The position numbers and the translations under genes are program-made. A stretch of DNA of 64,000 nt from Eubacterium_B sp034180045 (GTDB lineage Bacteria; Bacillota; Clostridia; Peptostreptococcales; Anaerovoracaceae). The notes beneath the pieces were generated by a model, which was not told where the DNA came from, did no database searches, and was given only the letters and a program-made list of their open reading frames with translations. The DNA lies in NCBI GenBank assembly GCA_034180045.1, contig JAXFOY010000005.1, forward strand, positions 23,380 through 87,379, given 5' to 3'. This document shows positions 34,416 through 42,125 of this stretch, piece by piece; position 1 is the stretch's first letter, and every line of letters begins with the position of its first letter.

Positions 34416-35798
34416 ATGTTTGACTTGAAACAGCACAGATCACCGGGACTCATAGAGTCGCTGGTAATAATAGCAATTATTTTACTACTGCTTGGATTCC
34501 CTATTATAGCGATTCCGGGTATGACACCGCATATTCCGGTGCTAGTAAGCATCATATTCTTACTGGTTTATGGGCTTTGCCATAAGATAAAGTTTTCAGA
34601 TATGCAGGAGAGTATGATTCAGTCCGTTAGCACCAGTATGGGTGCGGTTTACCTGTTTTTCTTCATAGGTATATTAATATCGGTATTGATGATGTCGGGA
34701 GCTATTCCGACTTTGATGTACTTCGGATTGAATATCGTATCAGCTAAAACATTTTATCTGTCAGCTTTCTGTATTACCGCTATTATAGGAATTTCAATAG
34801 GAAGCAGTCTGACTACCGTGGCTACACTGGGCGTTGCGCTCATGGGGCTAGCAAATGTTTTTGATTTGAATCCGGCGATAACGGCAGGTGCTATAGTTTC
34901 GGGTGCATTCTTCGGAGATAAGATGTCACCTTTATCGGACACTACAGGCATTGCAGCGAGTATAGTGGGAATTGATCTGTTCGAACACATAAGGAATATG
35001 ATGTTTACTACCGTTCCTGCTTTCGTAATATCTGCGGTTTTCTTTGCTGCGGTATCGCCGTGGAAAGCAGTGGGAGATACATCGGAAATTGAGACTTTTA
35101 GAGAGGCTCTTTTATCCACTGATTTAGTTCACTCATACGCACTGATACCTTTTGTTGCATTGATTGTTTTTTCGATTTTCAAAGTGCCGGCAATAATTAC
35201 AATCATCTGTGTAAGCGGATTGAGTCTTGTGATTTCAGAAATCCATACGAGCTATGGTCTAACGGAAATCGGAAACATCCTATTTGCAGGCTTCAGCAAG
35301 GAAGGAATTCCGGAAAATATCGCCTCTTTAATAAATCGCGGGGGCATTAACAGCATGTTTTTCACGATAACTATAGTAATTCTTGCTCTCAGCTTGGGCG
35401 GGCTTCTTTTCGGGCTGGGCATAATTCCAAGCATCCTGCAAAGCATAGCACACTTGCTCAATTCGAGGTTTAAGGCGACCATATGTGTTGCTGTTACAGC
35501 ACTGGGAGTGAACTTTGTAGTGGGTGAACAATACCTGAGCATCCTGCTTGCGGGAAAGACTTTTAAGCCTATATATGACAAACTGGGTCTGCACCCGAAA
35601 AATCTTTCGCGTGCGCTTGAGGACTCGGGAACGGTAATTAATCCTTTGGTTCCATGGGGAGTATGCGGCGTGTTTATCTCGAATATGCTTGGAGTTTCAA
35701 CCGTTCAATACTCAGTGTTCGCAGTCTTTTGCTACAGCTGTATAGTACTCACCGTTCTTTCGGGATTCTTTGGAAAGAAAGCAGGGCAAGAGGCATAA
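34416..35798 (+). CDS. nhaC: NhaC-family antiporter, predicted tyrosine transporter
   Basis: Membrane protein of 460 residues with about 11-12 hydrophobic segments. SIGSSLTTVATLGVALMGLA near 128-147 and GAIVSGAFFGDKMSPLSDTTGIAAS near 158-182 are NhaC/ion transporter superfamily signatures, and EDSGTVINPLVPWGVCG near 398 is the C-terminal one. Classical NhaC members exchange Na+ for H+; others exchange malate for lactate, and some were predicted as tyrosine transporters from T-box regulation. The Tyr-codon leader upstream supports tyrosine uptake here, which is inference. AAAGGAGAA precedes the ATG and a terminator follows the stop. Confidence 0.85.
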   Translation: MFDLKQHRSPGLIESLVIIAIILLLLGFPIIAIPGMTPHIPVLVSIIFLLVYGLCHKIKFSDMQESMIQSVSTSMGAVYLFFFIGILISVLMMSGAIPTLMYFGLNIVSAKTFYLSAFCITAIIGISIGSSLTTVATLGVALMGLANVFDLNPAITAGAIVSGAFFGDKMSPLSDTTGIAASIVGIDLFEHIRNMMFTTVPAFVISAVFFAAVSPWKAVGDTSEIETFREALLSTDLVHSYALIPFVALIVFSIFKVPAIITIICVSGLSLVISEIHTSYGLTEIGNILFAGFSKEGIPENIASLINRGGINSMFFTITIVILALSLGGLLFGLGIIPSILQSIAHLLNSRFKATICVAVTALGVNFVVGEQYLSILLAGKTFKPIYDKLGLHPKNLSRALEDSGTVINPLVPWGVCGVFISNMLGVSTVQYSVFAVFCYSCIVLTVLSGFFGKKAGQEA

Positions 35799-35816
35799 AT
35801 TTTGATAAATAGAAAC

Positions 35817-35855
35817 AAAAGTCCCTTTAGGAGAAGTTCCTTTTGGGACTTTTTT
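35817..35855 (+). terminator. Intrinsic terminator after nhaC
   Basis: AAAAGTCCC and GGGACTTTTTT form a 9-bp stem enclosing a smaller AGGA/TCCT stem. It ends in six T, 19 bases past the stop codon. Confidence 0.88.
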
Positions 35856-35974
35856 GATAGAGTATGAGATAATTGGTGTATGTATACATTGTTGTATTTA
35901 CAAGAATAACAAATAGGCTTAGAATATAAATGCAGCAAATATAAAAACTGGATAATCGGAGGATATGTGTAATA

Positions 35975-36724
35975 ATGAAATTTGTTTCGTGGAATGTTAA
36001 CGGTCTTAGAGCTGTTTTGCAAAAAGGTTTTGAAGATATTGTTAAGGAGTTTGACGCTGATTTTTTCTGCATTCAGGAAACCAAAATGCAGGAGGGACAG
36101 GCAAGTGTTGATTTGCCGGGGTATTATCAATATTTTTCATATGCTGAGAAAAAGGGTTATTCAGGGACGGCAATCTTTGCTAAACACGAACCTGTCAGCG
36201 TAAAATACAACTTTGAAGGGCATGATGATGAAGGGAGAGCGGTGCTTCTCGAATACGAAAAATTTTATTTGCTTAATGTATATGTGCCGAATGCACAGCC
36301 TGAGCTTAAGCGCCTTGAGTATAGAATGAAATGGGAGGATGACTTGCGTTCGATGGTAAGTGAGCTGTCAAAGCAAAAACATGTGGTAATCTGCGGCGAC
36401 CTGAATGTTGCGCATGAAGAAATCGACCTGAAAAATCCTAAAACAAATAGAAAGAATCCGGGATTTTCCGATGAGGAACGCGGTAAGATGACAGAACTTT
36501 TGAATGCCGGATTTATCGACACTTTCCGCTATCTTTATCCGGAAAAGGAAGGGGCATACAGCTGGTGGTCATATAGAGGCAATGCGAGAAAGAATAACAC
36601 GGGCTGGAGAATAGACTATTTTGTTGTCGACGAGGCAATAAAGGATGGAATAAAAGCTGCGAAAATACATAGTGAAATCTTGGGCAGTGACCACTGTCCT
36701 GTAAGTCTTGAGCTTGAAATCTAA
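35975..36724 (+). CDS. xth: Exodeoxyribonuclease III
   Basis: Mg2+-dependent AP endonuclease and 3'-5' exonuclease of base-excision repair. The 249 residues contain the ExoIII motifs: SWNVNGLRA near 5-13, CIQETKMQ near 31-38, CGDLNVAHEEIDL near 140-152 and GSDHCPVSLEL at the C terminus with catalytic Asp-His. GGAGGA lies upstream of the ATG. The next gene begins 9 bases downstream, so the two may be co-transcribed. Confidence 0.95.
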   Translation: MKFVSWNVNGLRAVLQKGFEDIVKEFDADFFCIQETKMQEGQASVDLPGYYQYFSYAEKKGYSGTAIFAKHEPVSVKYNFEGHDDEGRAVLLEYEKFYLLNVYVPNAQPELKRLEYRMKWEDDLRSMVSELSKQKHVVICGDLNVAHEEIDLKNPKTNRKNPGFSDEERGKMTELLNAGFIDTFRYLYPEKEGAYSWWSYRGNARKNNTGWRIDYFVVDEAIKDGIKAAKIHSEILGSDHCPVSLELEI

Positions 36725-36733
36725 GGATATAAT

Positions 36734-37423
36734 ATGATAAAAAAAGAAACTAAAATTTCGGAATCTGTGTTTTGCGGTCTTATTTTGGCGCTTTCAGGCG
36801 GAGCGATGGACGCATATTCATATCTTTTCAGAGACGAGGTTTTTGCAAATGCACAGACAGGTAATATGCTCCTGCTAGGTGTGAATATAGCAAACTGTGA
36901 TTTTTCCAATGCACTTAGATATTTCGGACTGGTCATTGCCTTTGTGGGAGGTATAGTATTGTCAGACCTGGCAAGGTATAGGTTTAACAAAATGTCGAAC
37001 CTGCACTGGAAACAAATATCTTTGGCATTTGAAATTTTGATTCTGATTTTTGTCGCGTTTGTACCCGTAAGCCGAAACCAGCTTGCAAACGCCATGACTT
37101 CATTTGCCTGCGGGATTCAGGTGCAAAGCTTTCGTTCAATTAGAGGAAACAGCATTGCTACAACTATGTGCATAGGTAATTTGCGAAGCGCCACGCAGTA
37201 TATGGACAAATATATACACTTTGGAGATAAGGGAAATATCAGAAAGTCAGCTTTATATTTCGGTGTTATATTTGCCTTTGTCTTTGGTGCCGTAATTGAG
37301 GGATTTTTGATAAAATATTTCAAACAAGCCGCAATAATTTTTTCGCCGGTGCTTTTAGCGATAGCACTGATTTTGATGTTTATCTATAAAAATGAAGAAG
37401 ATGAGGAGCGATTCACAGATTAA
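36734..37423 (+). CDS. YoaK family membrane protein (DUF1275)
   Basis: Integral membrane protein of 229 residues with about six hydrophobic segments. LALSGGAMDAYSYLFRDEVFANAQTGNMLLLG near 20-50 is the DUF1275 signature, and GIQVQSFRSIRGNSIATTMCIGNLRSA near 133-158 is the second conserved half. Function of the family is unknown. It follows xth closely on the same strand. Confidence 0.88.
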   Translation: MIKKETKISESVFCGLILALSGGAMDAYSYLFRDEVFANAQTGNMLLLGVNIANCDFSNALRYFGLVIAFVGGIVLSDLARYRFNKMSNLHWKQISLAFEILILIFVAFVPVSRNQLANAMTSFACGIQVQSFRSIRGNSIATTMCIGNLRSATQYMDKYIHFGDKGNIRKSALYFGVIFAFVFGAVIEGFLIKYFKQAAIIFSPVLLAIALILMFIYKNEEDEERFTD

Positions 37424-37479
37424 TAAGATGTTTACAAGGTAATAAAAGCTTAAAATGGAAATCTACCGGAGGTTCAGTC

Positions 37480-38418
37480 ATGAAAAATGAAAAAATTTCT
37501 ATATTTGGGTACAAATCTGAAAAGAGCATAAAGAAATATAATAGACTTCTAATGATACCATATTTATTAATTACTTTTTTTATATTGTTTTTGATAATGC
37601 GCCCTATTGTTATTGATGTGTTAAAACTTAAAACTTTACCATTTAACAACCCGTGGTTATTTATTATATTTTATCCTATGCTGATTGGAATTTGTCATTT
37701 TATAGCAATTATTGTTCATGAGTTAGGGCATGTTTTTTTCGGAATTCTTGCGGGGAAAAGCTTTTATAGCATTACTTTTTTAATCTGTAAAATTGAGTAT
37801 ACTAAAGAATTGAAAAAATTTCGATTTCATTTTGACTGTAGAGAATTACACAGAGACGGATTTTTTACTTTTGGCAGTGTGGTTATGGCACCTAAAAATG
37901 TCAAATATGATTCTTTTAAGGAAATTTTTTACTATTTAGGGGGCATTATTTTTAACCTGCTTGCTTGGATTTTACTGTTCATTTTTCACGGTAATTCTCT
38001 ATTAAGTTTAATGATGTTACATTTAGGTTTATTAGCATTAATTCCTTACAGATATAGTTCGGCAACCGGAGGTGCTGATGGTTATCTGGCTATTTCAACT
38101 TTATTTTCAGATGAATTAAGAGAAATATATAAAATACAACATGAAGCTCTAAAATATTTAGAATTAGATGTAAAGCTTACATCAGATGAAATTTTTAAAA
38201 TCAGCGAATACTTAATTGACTCTCAATACCTTAATAATAAATGTTTGGCATATTTTCTGTTAGCGAATTATTATATAGATAATAAAGATTATGCAAAAGC
38301 AACAGAGTATATTAACAAAATGAAAGATATGAAAGAAGCGTTTTGGTATATTGAAGATGAAATTAAAGGACTTGAAGATAAAATCTTAGGCAAAAATCAT
38401 CAATTATCGGGAAATTGA
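37480..38418 (+). CDS. Putative M50-type membrane metalloprotease, AT-rich
   Basis: The 312-residue protein has hydrophobic segments at about 24-45, 58-85 and 160-195. HELGH near residue 84, within a membrane segment, matches the HExxH zinc motif of M50 site-2-protease-like enzymes. ATGGADGY near 203 might hold the third ligand Asp but departs from the usual NPDG, so catalytic activity is not certain. The last 80 residues are helical and TPR-like. Base composition is visibly more AT-rich than the flanking genes, which suggests recent transfer. A GGAGG site lies 9 bases before the ATG. Related proteins are sometimes found with peptide or bacteriocin systems, but none is adjacent. Confidence 0.55.
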   Translation: MKNEKISIFGYKSEKSIKKYNRLLMIPYLLITFFILFLIMRPIVIDVLKLKTLPFNNPWLFIIFYPMLIGICHFIAIIVHELGHVFFGILAGKSFYSITFLICKIEYTKELKKFRFHFDCRELHRDGFFTFGSVVMAPKNVKYDSFKEIFYYLGGIIFNLLAWILLFIFHGNSLLSLMMLHLGLLALIPYRYSSATGGADGYLAISTLFSDELREIYKIQHEALKYLELDVKLTSDEIFKISEYLIDSQYLNNKCLAYFLLANYYIDNKDYAKATEYINKMKDMKEAFWYIEDEIKGLEDKILGKNHQLSGN

Positions 38419-38486
38419 ATTTCAAATGTAAATCAAATTTCATTTTATGAATATCATTATATAAAAGATTAAAGAACGGATATTGT

Positions 38487-38520
38487 AAAGGCAACTACTA
38501 CAAAGATAGTGGTTGCCTTT
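38487..38520. terminator. Bidirectional intrinsic terminator
   Basis: AAAGGCAACTACTA and TAGTGGTTGCCTTT form a long stem around a 6-base loop. It lies between the convergent M50-type gene and the small anchored protein gene. Confidence 0.85.
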
Positions 38521-38582
38521 AATCTCATTGAAGAAATATTTGAAAATTTTGTTGACGAAAACCGACCGGAAAAATTGTATGT

Positions 38583-38999
38583 TTATTTTACAAAAAGCTC
38601 GGCGATTTCCATATCTTTGTCAAAAATTATAGTAAACAGAGCACGTCCGTTTTCAAAATCGCATTTTAGATTGCAAGTATAGTAGATGGTGCCGGAAGTA
38701 TAAGTTTTTTTGGACACACTACCTCCTCTAAACTCGACGAATTCCCCAAGATATTCAAGGATTGGGTCGAATATGGCATGGAAGCGTTCAATACTTGTCT
38801 TGCCGCTCATAGTCGGGCTGAAAGCTTTATAGCAAGTATCCAGTTCTCTGCGGTTAAGTCTTCGCACAAAGTTCTTTGCTCTCATAGATACTTCCGTTCT
38901 TTCAGTTGCAGTAAGACCGTCTGCCTGCTTATTCAAAATGTATAATCCGGCAAGTAGTGTCAAAGCAGCCGGAATAACAAGAAATCTTTTGTCTTTCAT
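38583..38999 (-). CDS. Small membrane-anchored protein, possibly DUF3887-like
   Basis: The 138-residue protein starts with a basic stretch and one hydrophobic helix (about 5-22), then an extracytoplasmic domain. The domain layout (helices with ELDTCYKAFSPTMS, then beta strands ending ALFTIIFDKDMEIAELFV) resembles the NTF2-like DUF3887 fold. Function unknown. ATG 38999 has AGGTG 6 bases upstream; a GTG three codons earlier overlaps that site. It is monocistronic, convergent with the AT-rich gene. Confidence 0.6.
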   Translation of the reverse strand: MKDKRFLVIPAALTLLAGLYILNKQADGLTATERTEVSMRAKNFVRRLNRRELDTCYKAFSPTMSGKTSIERFHAIFDPILEYLGEFVEFRGGSVSKKTYTSGTIYYTCNLKCDFENGRALFTIIFDKDMEIAELFVK

Positions 39000-39206
39000 A
39001 TTTATCACCTACTTCTAAATCTATTATATCTACTGATAAGAGATTTATCAAGTAAGATAGAAAATCAAATACGGATTAAAGCTAATCAGCGTGAATTTAT
39101 TTTATTTGTTTGGGGAATTTTATCTAAAAGATTGACGGACTATGGGGAAACTGATATTAATAACTTAGGGATGAGAATGCTGTTAAAGGAATAATAAGGA
39201 GAGAAA

Positions 39207-39446
39207 ATGGCAGAAAGAGAAATAACATTTGAAATCGTAAAAGCTATAGGTGTACTTAGCCGTAATGATAGAGGCTGGTCAAAGGAACTGAATTTAGTTT
39301 CATGGAATGGACAAGCGCCTAAGTATGATATTAGAGATTGGGATCAAGAACACGAAAGAATGAGTCGAGGAATTACTCTTACAAAAAGCGAAATGCAAAA
39401 TATGATGGAGCTATACCAAAAAGAAACGGATACAATCCGGGAATAG
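39207..39446 (+). CDS. YdbC family protein (PC4-like)
   Basis: The 79-residue protein matches the YdbC family (KAIGVLSRNDRGWSKELNLVSWNGQAPKYDIRDW and GITLTKSEM), a bacterial relative of the PC4 single-stranded-DNA-binding transcription coactivator. Known members are about 70-80 residues, bind single-stranded DNA and act as dimers. Role in this organism is unknown. AAGGAGAG precedes the ATG. Confidence 0.85.
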   Translation: MAEREITFEIVKAIGVLSRNDRGWSKELNLVSWNGQAPKYDIRDWDQEHERMSRGITLTKSEMQNMMELYQKETDTIRE

Positions 39447-39466
39447 CCGAAGATATACATTCAAAC

Positions 39467-39486
39467 CGATATATATATATATACGG
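39467..39486. repeat. Short AT dinucleotide tract with CCG/CGG flanks
   Basis: About seven AT units are bordered by CCG and CGG, making a weak palindrome 20 bases after ydbC. It could be a simple-sequence tract or a poor terminator. Confidence 0.5.
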
Positions 39487-39506
39487 GACTTAACATAAAA
39501 AATATC

Positions 39507-39535
39507 TTGCTGATAATAAATGAGTATGCTATGAT
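39507..39535 (+). promoter_or_regulatory. Promoter of the Tp47-like surface protein
   Basis: TTGCTG at 39507-39512 and TATGAT at 39530-39535 are 17 bp apart. Transcription would begin near 39542, inside the palindrome described separately. Confidence 0.65.
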
Positions 39536-39541
39536 AAACGT

Positions 39542-39557
39542 GTTAGTTGACACTAAC
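39542..39557. promoter_or_regulatory. Operator-like palindrome at the transcription start
   Basis: GTTAGT-TGAC-ACTAAC is a perfect 6-bp inverted repeat with a 4-base centre, followed by TAA. It covers the expected start site, a typical repressor position. The TTAG...CTAA layout resembles operators of DtxR-family metal regulators, which would suggest iron or manganese control. The assignment is tentative. Confidence 0.5.
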
Positions 39558-39621
39558 TAAAGTTGTGCAAGTCTAATTACAGACGAGCGATATAGATTTT
39601 ATTATATAAGGAGAGTTTGTT

Positions 39622-41904
39622 ATGTTAGGAATACGTAAGAAGCATTTGGCGATGTTTCTTTCATGCGCGATGCTAATCGGTGCAAGTACACAGGGAGCAT
39701 ATGCCGTAACAGGGAAACAGATTGCCGAGGATAAGCATTATGAAGGCAGCACTGAGGTTGTAAGCCCAAAGGGATTAGGTTGGGATGGCTACAGCCTGAA
39801 TGTAAGCTTTGATGTGAACAAAGGCAAGTTTGCAAATATTGATATTAAAAGTTCCAATATGGCATCATACAATAGCGCTTTTATGGAAACGGCAAAAGCT
39901 AAAATCAAGCTTTTGGAGAATAAGCCTGCAACGGTAGAATCTGTGAATGCGGTCGATGCAAAGACAAATGCCACATATACTACAGAAGCAGGCAAAAAGG
40001 CCATTTTGGAGCAACTTTCAAAAGCTGCTGAAGCAAAGAAAGAACCGGAAAATACAGGTGGTGAAAATGAGAAGAGTACACTTTACGGTAAGGTTAATCT
40101 TTCTTATGCCGACTATTATTATGGAGAACTTCTGAATCTAAGTAAAACATCTGATGTGATGGAAGCTGATACAGTTGATAAGGCGGCATCGCTAAAAGCG
40201 GAGGGAATGTATGATGCGGTAAGCAGCTCGACAAAGAGCAAATACAAAGTGATGTTTCCGACTACATTCAATAGTGTAAACCTGGATGGAAGCGGCAAGA
40301 TATTAGGAGTAAAAGATGTTGATGTCGCAATCGATAAGAAGCTATATGACAGCGTGAAAAATGAAATCGCAAGCGGAAAGACATCAAAGAATCCTTTGTT
40401 TGAAATCGTTAAAAACCTTAAATTAAACGAAGGGAATGCACCACCTAAGGAATACAAAATCATAAACGGTGACGGTACTTTGACGGCGACAAAGGGAAGT
40501 AATTCCGCTATTTTGGATAAGGCTAAAGCCGATATTTCAACCTCTAACAGGTACGGCAACTACGGTATTAAAATCGAAAGCGATAAGCTTCCTGAGGCGA
40601 AGGATGTTGACGGTGTCATAATAAAGACATCAGACGGCAAGTTATATGCTATGAAACATTTGGAGAACATTTGGGTGCGTACAAGTGAAATATCATTTGC
40701 AGTAAAGCCGAATTTCAAGGAGCCTCATGGAAACATTGTAAACTATAAGGCTTACAGTGATATGGAAGGTAAGACGATTACGGAAATAAAATATCTTGTA
40801 CGTGGAAAAGATGATGTTATTATAAAGACTTCGTTGCTATGCAAGCGCATACTTGCGGCGGATAAAAATATTACGATAAAAGATGATGTATTTACGGATG
40901 GAGTATCTGTGACGCCAAAGTTAAATGTGCCTGCCGATTCCAAATATAAGCTTAAATCAATCTCAAAGGGAAGAAAGCCTTTGGCGGAGGGCAAAGATTA
41001 CACAGTATCAAAATATAAAATCACTTTTAAGAAGACGGCAAATACAGGTATAGGGGGATATGTCGCCGTGTATGAAGATGCGGTCTACTCCGATATAAAT
41101 GTCAGCTTCAACCTAACATCGGGACATAAAGCCGGAGATGTAAAAATAACAGATAATAAACTTATTTTACCGGATGACATAGATAAAGAAGCTTATTATG
41201 CAAGTATCAGCAAGGTTATGGTGGACGGTAAGGCTTTAAGAGGTCAAAATCCTGCAAAGCTGATATTCGGAGATAATATGACAGCCAACTTCGCAGCGGA
41301 AATATCGCATCACGGAAACAAGATGCCTATCTTTACAAAAGGTGAAAATGCCGAGTATGAAATAGAACTTGTTTCTGCGGGATATCCGAGTGTAAAAGGA
41401 ACTCTATTAAACAAGAAAAGCGGTGGAGATAAACCGGTAAATCCTGAAGGCGAAAAGCCGGTTAATCCGGGCAATGAGGGAAATGTAAAAAAAGCAACAG
41501 TAAAAATCGAAGCGATAACAAAAGCTCTAAAAGGATTCAAGGCTGGCGACTACGAAGCATATGATATTTACTTTGTAGATTCGCAGGGAGCTAAAGTAAA
41601 AACAAAAGGTATGCAGCGCGTAAGTGTAACACTTAAGAATTTGGTGCCTGAGAATTTGCAGATTTTCCATGAAAAAGCAGATGGAAGCCTCGAATCTATT
41701 CCGGTTATTTCGATTAAGGGAAAGACGGTTACATTCGAAAACGACGATTTTTCTATTTACTATTTTGTAAACAATAAATCAAAGATAAAGAACCTTAGTC
41801 CTAATACCTTTGATAACGGAGGCATTGCGCTATTTGCAATAATAGGCATTGGTGCAACAGCTATAGTGACAATACTATATAGGAAAAAGAAGACAAATAA
41901 ATAA
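39622..41904 (+). CDS. Cell-surface protein with FMN-bind-like and Tp47-like regions
   Basis: The 760 residues start with a signal peptide (about 1-28, AYA-V). Residues 45-135 resemble an FMN-bind domain ending in DAKTNATYTT, where Gly of the usual SGAT flavinylation motif is Asn. From about 150, YGKVNLSYADYYYGEL and GMYDAVSS match the start of the Treponema pallidum 47-kDa lipoprotein (Tp47) as I remember it, and the region to about 600 follows that layout. A Pro-rich hinge near 605-625, then a helix near 735-752 and RRKKK-type tail with SPNTFDNGG before it form a variant sortase signal. Tp47 binds penicillin; activity here is unproved. It is monocistronic with a possible metal-responsive operator. 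Confidence 0.65.
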   Translation: MLGIRKKHLAMFLSCAMLIGASTQGAYAVTGKQIAEDKHYEGSTEVVSPKGLGWDGYSLNVSFDVNKGKFANIDIKSSNMASYNSAFMETAKAKIKLLENKPATVESVNAVDAKTNATYTTEAGKKAILEQLSKAAEAKKEPENTGGENEKSTLYGKVNLSYADYYYGELLNLSKTSDVMEADTVDKAASLKAEGMYDAVSSSTKSKYKVMFPTTFNSVNLDGSGKILGVKDVDVAIDKKLYDSVKNEIASGKTSKNPLFEIVKNLKLNEGNAPPKEYKIINGDGTLTATKGSNSAILDKAKADISTSNRYGNYGIKIESDKLPEAKDVDGVIIKTSDGKLYAMKHLENIWVRTSEISFAVKPNFKEPHGNIVNYKAYSDMEGKTITEIKYLVRGKDDVIIKTSLLCKRILAADKNITIKDDVFTDGVSVTPKLNVPADSKYKLKSISKGRKPLAEGKDYTVSKYKITFKKTANTGIGGYVAVYEDAVYSDINVSFNLTSGHKAGDVKITDNKLILPDDIDKEAYYASISKVMVDGKALRGQNPAKLIFGDNMTANFAAEISHHGNKMPIFTKGENAEYEIELVSAGYPSVKGTLLNKKSGGDKPVNPEGEKPVNPGNEGNVKKATVKIEAITKALKGFKAGDYEAYDIYFVDSQGAKVKTKGMQRVSVTLKNLVPENLQIFHEKADGSLESIPVISIKGKTVTFENDDFSIYYFVNNKSKIKNLSPNTFDNGGIALFAIIGIGATAIVTILYRKKKTNK

Positions 41905-42125
41905 ATCAAAATAAAATAGAGCCTTGCCATATGTGACAAAGTTTCAAAAGGATAAGATGCCTATCTTAAAGTATCGACTGTATTTGAAATCGGTTCACTT
42001 CGGCAGGTTCTTTTTTAGTGCGCAACAAAGTTTAGCAATATGTGTTGTTTTGAGCTGCGTTGTGGTAAAATAATAGCTGAAAGATAGGATTAAGTCTTAT
42101 CATATACTTGGCAACAGGAGGACAT

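Noticed and set aside
39467..39486. AT dinucleotide tract as a phase-variation repeat
   Set aside because: It has about seven units, lies between genes and does not alter a promoter spacer or reading frame that I can identify.
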